12,185 nucleotides of DNA from JBFLVN01 sp040758475 (GTDB lineage Bacteria > JAGRBM01). Positions 1 through 9,300 of the stretch are shown one piece after another; position 1 is the stretch's first letter; each line of letters begins with the position of its first letter. The position numbers and the translations under genes were made by a program. The notes below the pieces were generated by a model, which was not told the origin of the DNA, searched no databases, and worked only from the letters and a program-made list of their open reading frames with translations. The stretch is from assembly GCA_040758475.1 (NCBI GenBank), contig JBFLVN010000105.1, positions 1-12,185 of the forward strand, in the 5' to 3' direction.

Positions 1-154
1 GGCTAGCCACCCGCTCCTCCACCACCAGGAAATCCACGTCGCTCTCCGGCCGCGCCTCGCCCCGGGCGTGGGAACCGAAAAGAATGATCCGCCGCGGCCG
101 CGCCGCGTCCCGGAGAATCCCGACGGCCCTCTGGATGGTCGCTTCATCGATCAT
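1..154 (-). CDS. MNT-type nucleotidyltransferase, N-terminal 51 codons (partial at window edge)
   Basis: The frame begins at the ATG at 154 (MIDEATIQRAVGILRD) and is still open at base 1. An N-terminal helix is followed by a strand (RIILFGS), then G27-S28, exactly ten residues, and D39-x-D41 followed by FLVVEE. This is the GSX10DXD signature of minimal nucleotidyltransferases (Pol-beta superfamily). D39 and D41 are the expected metal-binding catalytic residues. In known HEPN/MNT pairs, the MNT protein (MntA) neutralises the HEPN ribonuclease (HepT) by adding AMP to it. That role here is inferred from family knowledge, because no HEPN gene is inside the window; it would be expected beyond base 1. 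The ATG is chosen because it sits just before the first helix and no upstream in-frame start is evident. No Shine-Dalgarno sequence precedes it, but a -10-like hexamer does. A stand-alone nucleotidyltransferase is the main alternative. Confidence 0.86.
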   Translation of the reverse strand, partial: MIDEATIQRAVGILRDAARPRRIILFGSHARGEARPESDVDFLVVEERVAS

Positions 155-160
155 AGGAAT

Positions 161-190
161 AGTGTAACTGGAGAAGGGAAAGAGCCTCAA
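161..190 (-). promoter_or_regulatory. Candidate leaderless promoter of the MNT gene
   Basis: On the minus strand, TTGAGG (190-185) and TACACT (166-161) are separated by 18 bases. Each matches four of six consensus positions for -35 and -10 elements. The -10-like hexamer ends six bases before the ATG at 154, so transcription would start at or next to the A of the start codon. No purine-rich ribosome binding site lies in the intervening ATTCCT. Position and the missing ribosome binding site support a leaderless messenger; the hexamers themselves are weak. Confidence 0.45.
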
Positions 191-229
191 ACCCCGCCGG
201 GCCGCCCTTGGAACGGGAAACCCCCTGCC

Positions 230-245
230 CTGGCGGGCCCGCCAG
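230..245. promoter_or_regulatory. 16-base perfect palindrome upstream of the MNT gene (possible operator)
   Basis: CTGGCGGGCCCGCCAG is an exact 8+8 inverted repeat with no spacer. It lies between the terminator of the giant gene and the candidate -35 of the MNT gene, about 40 bases upstream of that -35. A spacer-free palindrome suits a dimeric DNA-binding protein better than an RNA hairpin. No T-run follows on either strand, so it does not look like a terminator. In DNA this GC-rich a short palindrome can arise by chance, so an operator role is only a possibility. Confidence 0.3.
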
Positions 246-293
246 CAAACCGCGGCTACAGCCAAGGAAAGAGGTTTCTAGCCGATTCCCCTC

Positions 294-332
294 AAAATCA
301 AAGCCCCCTCCGCCTTCCGGCGGAGGGGGCTT
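294..332 (-). terminator. Intrinsic terminator of the giant lipoprotein gene
   Basis: The arms 301-314 and 319-332 are perfect 14-base complements around a four-base loop (315-318). On the minus strand the stem ends in GGGGGCTT and runs into TGATTTTG, giving an interrupted U-tract. It begins 17 bases after the TGA stop at 350-352. On the plus strand the stem is followed by CTTAGACC with no T-run, so it acts on minus-strand transcripts. It separates the giant gene from the MNT gene. Confidence 0.93.
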
Positions 333-349
333 CTTAGACCCTTGCAGGA

Positions 350-3300
350 TCAATTCGACTCGATGAGCAAGTCGCCAAGGCCCGTAATGAGGCTGATGAA
401 GTTCGGGTCCACGGCCTGAGTCGAGTTCACGGTCCGCTGGGTGAAGGTATCCTCCTGGCGGGCCGTGGTGGTGCGGTTCGACTGGTTGTTCACCGCGAAG
501 GCCGGGTTCTCGTTGGCGATCACGTCGGCGAGGCCATCCAAGAGGGCCGCGTCGATGCCGCTCACGTTAAAGACCGTCACTACATTATCCGTAGAGGTAA
601 AGCCCACCGCCGCCCGGATGGTCGGGTTGGCGCCAATGTTGGTCGGTGGCGTCGAGGTCGCCACGTCGCAACGCTGATTGGCACAAGTTGCAGCGTTGTT
701 GCCCCAGTCATCCGTCGTCGAGCCATTGGGCGTGGCGGCGCCCTGGTGGCAGTTGATCACCAGGTTATCCAGTTCGACGAGGGTGGTAGCCTGGGTGCAA
801 TCCGAGTCCAAGTCGTTGAGTGGCGAACTCGTGCCCGTCCCCTGCATGGCAAAGCCCGCGCCGTTCAGGACGCCGTCGCGGTTCAGATCGTCCGTGAGGA
901 GCGGATCGAACCGGGCCAGGTCCGTATTCGGGATGAGCCGCTGAATGTCGGCCAGGAGAGCGTCGGCCACCCGGTCCGCGTCGGCGGGATTCGCCTGGTA
1001 ATCCACGTACTCGGTGAAGCGGTTCGTCGATTCGTCGCCCAGGAACTGGAGCTGGTCGTCGAAGACCGCCGAGATGAACGGCAACGCTTCCGAGAGGGTC
1101 GAGCTCTGCCCCTCGGAGGCCGGGAAGAGGCCCGAGAGGGAGTCGAAGGCCCCCTGGTCGAAGATGGGCTGAACGGGCCGCTCGACCAGGACGCCCACGT
1201 CGCGGAAGACGGCATCCACACCCTCGGCTACTTCGCATTCATCCGGCGGCGTATCGGCGCCTGCGCCGCCACGCTGGATGCCAGCCGTCGCCCCGTCGCA
1301 GTCCGTCGGGTCTTCGATCAGGGTGTTCATGAAGTCGGCGATCACGTCCATGGCCGACTTGGAGGGCTGTGCCAGATCCACAATGTTCCGCCGGGCGAGG
1401 CCCGCCTGGAGCGAGAGGATGGGGCCGATGGCCCTGCGGGAAGACCCCACGGCGCCGGTCGAATCGCGCTCACCAGGGAATGTGCCTTCATTTGTCCGAG
1501 GCCGTTCGTCACAACCGTTGGGAGCACCCGCGAGGCACGTGCCCGTGTCCCGGTCCATGGTGATCTCCCGGACGATCCGGAGGGCCTGGTTCAAGCGATT
1601 ATCCCCGCTCCGGGCGCCCGTGATGCGGGCGACGAGGTCTTCAAGGCCCGTGAACCGGCCGCGCCGGATTCCGACGCCGTTGGCCGTATCGCTCGTGTAT
1701 TCGAGGAGCATCTGGAAGATGCCCCGCAGGAGAATCTGCTGGGGTCCTTCCAGGACGCCATCGGTCGCAGCCCCGGCGCAATCCTGGCCCGGGTCTTCCA
1801 AAACAGCGCCCATCCGGTTGCAGGGATAGGCCCCCGGGAAGGCGGTCGTCAGGAGTTCATCGTCCACCAGGGACCAGATGACCGCGTCGCCGTTCTCGGC
1901 CTGGGTCAGGCGCTGCCACACGTCGGCGATCATCTCCCGGTCCAGGAGGGTTTCGTTGGCCCGAATCTGGCGTGTCCGCTCATCCCGGTTCGGATCAGCC
2001 GTGAAGAGCGCGCTTCCGTTGTTCCCCGAAAGGTTTGGAGTATCCCCCAGCGCGCTTGTCGCTTCGGCGATGATCTGGACGCCCGGCAGGAGATCCGTGA
2101 TCAGATCGGCCTGGATGAACTGGGACATGATGAGGAAGAGGACTTCCGGATCGTCGCAGTGGCCATCGAACCGGAGGTTCGAAGAATCGATGTTGGGAGC
2201 ACCGAGCCGTCCGAAGACGTCGCACCCCGTGCTCGCGACGGGCCCGTTGTCCAAACCGTCCGAATCACCCAATACCCCCAAGGGACCCCGAAGCGCCACG
2301 AGCTGGTAATCGACCGCATCGTGGATGCCGTTGCCGTCGCAGAGGGGGCCGCCGCAGGCACCGCCCCAGTTCGAATCGGGATAGGTGTCCTGGACTTCCG
2401 GCGTACCGGCCGGGTTCGCCGGCCGGTTCGTGAGGCGGGCAAAGAGCGTCAGGAAGGACGAAAGGGTCTTCCTCGTCTTCGTGTCGTTGAACATGGCCTG
2501 CACGGGGCCTTCCTCGGAACCGCCCACGCCCGCGGGGCCAAAGAGGAAGTTCTTGGCGATGGACTGGTCGCCCGAGAGCGGGTCCTTGATGGCGGTCGAA
2601 AGGAGGCTCTCGATCCGGTCGAGGAACCGCTGGGTGCCGAAGATGTTCCCCTCGTCGGCCAGGAAGTCGGCCGAACGCAGGAGCAGGTCGAGGCGCGAAT
2701 CCCGGAAGGCGTTGGGCGTTCCCATGCCGCCGAAGAGGGCGAAGGAAGAGAGATCGCGGCCCAAACCTTCATTGGCGATGGGCGCGCCCGCCTTGCAGCC
2801 GTTGAACGGCTCGGCAATCTGGCGGATGCGGTAGGAACAATAGTTTCCGCTGCCGGCAAGGCAAGCGGCCATAAACGCACTCAGATCATCCGGTGGCCCA
2901 GCGCCGGGTTCCGAGCGCCGAATTGATTCGTCCGTGAACGGAACCAGGTTGGCGTTGGGACTCACGGGCGGCCGGGCACGAACTTCGGCGCAGATTTCGT
3001 TGTAGGGGCTCAGCTGCTGAGTCACGCACACGTGGGCGTTGCTGATTTGAAGAGCCCCGTTCGCATCCAAAACCGTTGTAGAGCCGACGCCGAGGGTCCG
3101 GAAATCCTTGGCCGTATCCCGCAAGCAGAAATCGGTCGCGCCACCGGCAGGGCACCCCGAAGCGCCAGCAGCAACAAGTTCGCCCCGGTTGCCGCCGACG
3201 ATGACACCCAGGCCCGAACCGGACCGGTCGCCACTGGCAACTGGCTCGCCGCTCGTCGCGTCCCCGTCGTTGTTGAAGAGGGGGTTCGAGTCGAGGACGC

Positions 3301-6300
3301 CGCCGCGGCCGCCGCGGCCGTTGGCCGAGGGGCAGGTAGCCGTGCCGCCTTCCGCCACCGTCGGATTGGTCTGGCCGGAGGCGTGGTCCAGGGCGATCAG
3401 GAGAACGTTCTCCTGGGTCTTCATGAGATTGCCGCCCTTCACGTCCACCTGGGGCGCGGCGCCCGCGTAGCCGCAGGTGCGGATGGCGCGGATCAAGTCG
3501 AGAATCTGCTGGGTCTGCCCGCTGGCCGGGATGAGCTGGATGATGGGTACGAGGTCGTCCAGGACGCCGTCGGTCGTAGGATCGCCGTCCCCGTCCGGAT
3601 CGCCCAGGGCCCGCACGGCCGAGGCCGACTTGGCGATGTCGTCCGGGTTCGGGATGCTGGTCGTGCCCGTGATGGGCTGGGTGTCCTCTTCCAGCTTGGC
3701 GAAGAGGAGGAGGATCTGGTTGACGGCGTTGGCGTTATCCAGGTTCGAGATGGACTCGAGGAACTGGCGCGTCACCGACTGGTCGAACACGAAGAAGCCG
3801 CCGGAGCCCACGGACATGGGCTGGTCGAGCTGGAGGCCGATATCGCCCAAAAGCCGCAGGTTGGAGAGGAGCCGGCCGGAGGCGCCGATGGCCTCTCCCG
3901 GTGGCCCACTCTCTATTCCGGCATTCACCGCGCAACCGTTAACGGGGAAACCACCCGTGCAGTTCTCGAAGATCGAGACGAGGGGCTCGGAAGGCTCGTT
4001 GAAGTCGAACCCGAAGCGCGCGACCGTGTTGAAGAGTTCCGGCAGGATATCCAGGGTCTGCTGCGCAACCGCCAGCCGATCGCCGCCCCGCGGGCCGCGG
4101 GTGCCGGAGGGGGGACTGGCGATGACGTCGTCGTTGCAGATGCCATCGCTGAAATCTTCGTACTCCTGGTTCGCGCAGGGGTTCGTGGGGAAGTCGTCGA
4201 TTGCGTTTCTAGTGTTGGTATTGACCGCGGTTCCACCCATGTCGGCCGCGGCGGGATCGTCGAACAAGCCGTCCAGAAGGATACGCAAAAGCGTCCGGTT
4301 ACCCGCCGAACCGCTGTAGTCCGGGAACGTGCGCTCCCGGACATCGAAATCCTTGGGGTCTTTCTCCTGGGCGTTGAGCATCTGGGCCAGGATGTCGATC
4401 ATGATCTCGGCCGGCGTGCGCCCGCGGAAGAAGCTTTCGTTGCAGATCGGCGTATTGACGGCGTTGCCGTCGGCGTCCTGGTCCACGTCGGGCTGTCCAT
4501 CGAGGGAGGGGTCGTCGGGGCCGATGCTGGTCAGCAGCAAATTGAACGCCCGGGTGAGGGGCTCGGTCGGCTGCTCGTCCAAACCAGTCTGGGTACCCGT
4601 CATATCCACGTCGATCGTCGCCGCGGTCAGTTCGGAGAGAATCCGAAGGAGCGGCGGATTGATGGTGTAGGGGTTTACCGCCTGGGTGCCGCTGGTGGGG
4701 TACTCGCTCACAGTGCCGGTGCTCTGGAACGCGGCCAGATCGGAAACACCCGTGCCCGGGTCCAGGATGCTGGAAATCTGGTTTAATAGATCGTCGAGCC
4801 GCTCGTCCCGCAGGAGGAGGTTCACCGGCCCGTCGGCCCCGAGGAGCCGCTCGCCGATGCTCCGCTGCGGGCCCGTGCCCGGCGCCCGGAGAGTAAAGCC
4901 GCCCACGCCCGGCGTGTCGGCACCCACCGGCTGGGAGAGAATACCGCGAGGATTATCATCCGGATCGTCCGCCAAATTCCGAACGAGCGCGATCAGGGGG
5001 ATGATACCCCGCTGGGTCGGATAGTCGGCGGTGCCGTCCCCGTTCACGTCCACATCGATGGAAGGAGCGCCAAGGGGCTCACCCATCCACCACGCCCCGC
5101 GCAGGAGGAGGTTGAGGCGCGTGTCCCGGCGCCCCGCGAAGCCGCCCGTCGTCGGCGTCGCCAAGAGACCGTTGGGCGTCAAATAAGCGGCAGGAAGAGA
5201 AGTTGCGTCGTTGTTGTTCAAAAGCGCCACGGCGATGGGCACGAGGGCCTCAGCGTAGGTGCTCTCGAGGGGAGAGGGCGGCGCCGGTGAAGGAGCCGCC
5301 GAAGCCCCGTCCTTGAGGAGTTCGTTCACGATCTTGATGACCTGGGAGATGAACTCGACGCCGTTCTGGGTGCCGTCGGGGTCGCTCCGGGCGGCGGCCT
5401 CCTGGGAACCGGCGTCGTCTGCCAGTTCGCTAAAGAGGTCCATGAACGCCTGGAGGCCTTCGGAGTTGTCGATTTGGTCCGTCGTCCTCGGGCATCCGCC
5501 GTTGGCGTTGCTCTCCGAGGGGAGATCGCTCCGGAGGAACGGGCAAACGAGCGAGCGGTTGCGGAGGTCCAGAACCGGCCCGGCGGGAGTGGGGTTGAGC
5601 AAAAGCTCTTCGCCCGCCGCCAGGAGGGCCTGCAGGAACTCGCGCTCGCCGCCCAGCGTTTCGGCCGTGCCGGTGCCGGCGGCGTTCTGGTTGTCGTAGC
5701 TCGTAAAGGCCAGGAGGTCGGCCAGTTCCACGGCCGGGATGAGGGCCGGGCCGTTGGGATGAACGATCCGGAACGTGCAGTTTCCGGCCGCGCCCGTGCA
5801 AGCCGTGAGGCAGTCCGGGCTCGCCGTCGGGAAGGGCTCGACGACCAGGGTGTTGCGGCTCGCCGCGGCGGGGTAGTTCACCACTTTCCGCGCGATGCCG
5901 GCGCAGACACCGCTGGTGATGACCACGATGTCGCCGGGCTGCACGTTCACGACCGATTTGCAGATCGCTCCCGGAGTGCCGCCATTGCAAGTTCCTTGGA
6001 CGGGAGCCACGTCCGTTCCGTCGATCGGCAGGAAGCTCGCCCCGGCGGAAGTGTCGACCGCGTCGTCCGTGGAAACACCGCCCGCCTGGAGATCGAGTTG
6101 ATCGCCCGAGAGGCGGTTGTCCAGATCGCTCGCCGTCGCGCCGTTGGTCTCCTTGTAGCGGAGGGCGAAGCCCGCCAGCTGGTTCGTAATGAGGTCGCCG
6201 AAATCCAGGGTGGCCTTGATGGCCGGGAAGGACTCCTTGATGATGCCTTCGGCGTGGTAGCAGGTGCGCGCGGTGCCGTTGAGCGTGTCCGTGCCGCAAG

Positions 6301-9300
6301 TAACGGGCGGCGGAACGGCCGTGCCGCTCTGGTTGATGACCAGGTTCCGCATGAACTCGGTCGAAAGGGACATGTCGCCCCGGGCGGTGCCGGCGCCCGT
6401 ACGCGGGTCGAGAATCTGGACGTTGTCGAGGATGGGCAGGAGGTCGTCGGTGACGCCGTTGTCCATCAAAATACGAAGCACGTTGGCGAGCGTCACGGCC
6501 GTCGATTGGCCGGGGCCGCCGCCGTCCTGATCTTCGAGGATCGTCCCAAGCAAGTTGCCAAAAGCCTCCCGGCTTCCGCCGGGGCCGTTGTATTCGAACG
6601 CCCGCGGATTGGTCGAAGCCTGATCGTTGGGCCCGCCCAGGAGCTGGGCGAGGCGCGAGTTCGTGTTGAACAGGACGCCGGAGAGGGAGATCTGATCGAG
6701 CGAAAGGTTGGAAAGGTCCGTGTTGTCGGCAATCAGGTTGATGACCTGGGGGTTACCCGAAATAAGCCCCATCGCGCCGCCAAGGAGCCGCGTTTCGGCC
6801 GATTCCACCACCTGGAAGCTCACCGTCGTGTTGGCCGACTGGCCGGTAAGGTCGAAGGCCCGGACCGCCACCGTATAGGCCATGGGCGTGCCAATGGCGC
6901 AAGCCGGGGAATTCCGGCAGGAAGGATCGCCGTCGAGGGGATCGGCCGGGGTTCCCGAAGGAGCCGGGTTGGCCGACGCCGCGAACGTGCTTCCGAGCAC
7001 CGTCGCCACCGAAAGAGATGGCGGCGTGAAGCCCGCGATAGCCGTCGCGCTCGCCGGCCAATCAGGCGGCGCGCCGTTCCCAAGCACCGTTGGAATGGTC
7101 AGCGGGCCGGTCCCGGGAAAGCCATCGTCGTCGCTGATGTCGTAGCGGAGCTTGGCATTGGCCGGATCCAATGCCGGAGTCGAAAAGTCGTCACCTAACA
7201 CGATAAAACCGTATTCGTAAGCCAGCCGGTTGCCCGCGAATTCATCCAAACCGTTCGAATCGGTCCGGCTCACGGCGATGTACGTATTGCCCAACGGAAC
7301 GTCCCCAGTCGTAGGAAGGGACGCCGTGTTGATGCCGCCCAGGAAGAGGGTCGAATCGGTCAAAAACACCTCGGGCGTCGCGCTGAAGGTTTCGAAGCCC
7401 GAGACGACGCCCTGGACGACGATGGAGGGAGGTTGGGTGTCCCGTAGCACCGTGAAGGAACTTTGGCGCGTATTGCCAAGGGAATCGACCGCCGCAAAGA
7501 CGAAGGCATTCAATCCTTCGGAGGGCACGGGTACGTTGCGGGCCGACCAGATGTATTCGGCTTGCACGAACATGCCGTCCCCGTCCACCGGGAGCGAACG
7601 GTCCAAATAAACCTGCACGCACTCGTTGGCCGGAACCGTCAGCGGATCGCAATCAGCGCCCGTGGAATCGGCCAAGGCCACGATCCGGTAGAGGCCCTCG
7701 TTGCTGGCCTGGGCGCTCGTCGAAAGGGACAAGACGAGAGCGTCGCCCACCCGGAGCTGTTCGTCGGTCTGACTCGTGGAGTCGTCCTGGGGCGTTCCGT
7801 GCGTCGCCACCGCCGGGATCACGATGAGGTTTGACTGGGGGTTGTGCGCCGACACGGTGGTGAAAAATCCGGCTGGATATACGCCACCCGCCTGATAACC
7901 ATGCAGAATATTGAAATTGATGTCGCCCCCGACGGCGCCCACGTCGAACTGGACGTCTCCCGGCGTTACCAGCGTTTCATCCCCGTTGATGGAGATATGC
8001 TCGGGAAACATGCCGTTACGGGCCAGCGTGCGGCCCGAGAGGGTCACCCGGTCCGTGCTCACGATGGCCTGATCCGAAGTGGGGGAAAACGGAGAGAAAG
8101 CCCCGTCCGGATCGTGGGCCAAGGGAAGGAACTTGGGCGTGTTGTAACGCTCGATCAAACTGTTGGGAGCACCCGAACAGGCGGCGGTGAAAGTGAGCGA
8201 CCAGACACCAGTCGCGTAAACGATGGTACCGCCAGCGACCACATCGCCAACGAACGCCCCGCTGCCGTTGTCGCGGGCCGAGAGGTTTCCGCACCCAACG
8301 AACGCGGTAAGCGGCGTAATGCCGCCAGCTCCCATGGTGCCGGACTGGGCCGCAGCCGCCGCACTCGCGGAAACCTCCGTCACACCCGTCGTGCTGAAGT
8401 AATTTTGCCGCGTGTGCAGATTGTTCGTGTAAAGACCACCCGCGATATCCTCTCGCATGACCGGATCGTCGCCGCGTTCGGCGAGCGACCCAATGAACCC
8501 CGCCCGCAGGTTGATGGGGGAGTTGGGGTTGGGCGAAGCCGTGTCCTCGGCGCAGGGAACGTTCGTCGCCCCCTGCTTGGGAAGGCCGTCCACCACGCAG
8601 TCGAGCGCGAAAGATGGGATCGTATCCGTGCTCGCCGGAATCTGGACGATGGTGAAGGCATAAGAACTGATGTTGCCCGCCTGGTCCCAAATGGTGATGG
8701 TCACGCTCGTCGTGCCGCCGAGGCGCAGGGGGACGGAAAGGAAGTTGAACTCGCCCATGCCGGCACCCGTATCGCCATTCACATAGGGAATCGGATTACC
8801 CAGATCGTCGAGCCCATCAGCGTCGCTGGCCGAATCAAAGCCATTGTCGGTCACGACGCGCACGTGCGCCCGGCCCGAATCGCCCAGGCGCACGGTGGCG
8901 GCCGTAGCCGCGGCATCCGTCCAGACGGCCGTCGTATCATAAGTGGAAGTCCCGGGGATGAAGTCGCGGATCTTGCCGCCGATCCCCACGTCCACGCCAA
9001 AAGATTCGTAGACACCGTCCCCCGCCGTCCCCACGGTCGCGCCCGTGAGGCACACCGGTTCGTTGGCGTACGTCACATCGGGACAGAAGCTCGGCTGGCT
9101 CGTAATCCCCGCAGGCGTCGTATTGGCATCGGTATCTAAAAATGCCGGGGCCGTATCCAAAGCCACGTCCTGCGTAAGCTGGTTGGCGGCGGCGCCGGTG
9201 GAGAGATTCCCGCCGCCGTCCGTCGAATCCACTTCAAAGCGCGTGCGGCCCTCGGAGAGTTCCACGCTCGCCGCGAAACAGACGTCCCGCTGGGTGGCCG

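Noticed and set aside
68..353. Small frames at 68-337 (plus) and 144-353 (minus)
   Set aside because: They cover the terminator stem and intergenic DNA, overlap the MNT start and have no domain or ribosome binding site.
3301..3324. Short GC-rich tandem repeat encoding RGGRGG
   Set aside because: Only two nine-base units are present; it is a simple low-complexity stretch within the coding frame, with no sign of an expandable repeat or RNA-binding role.
6360..8480. Two RGD tripeptides (ARGDMS and ERGDDP) as integrin-binding motifs
   Set aside because: The protein is very rich in Arg, Gly and Asp, so chance occurrences are expected and nothing around them supports host-cell binding.
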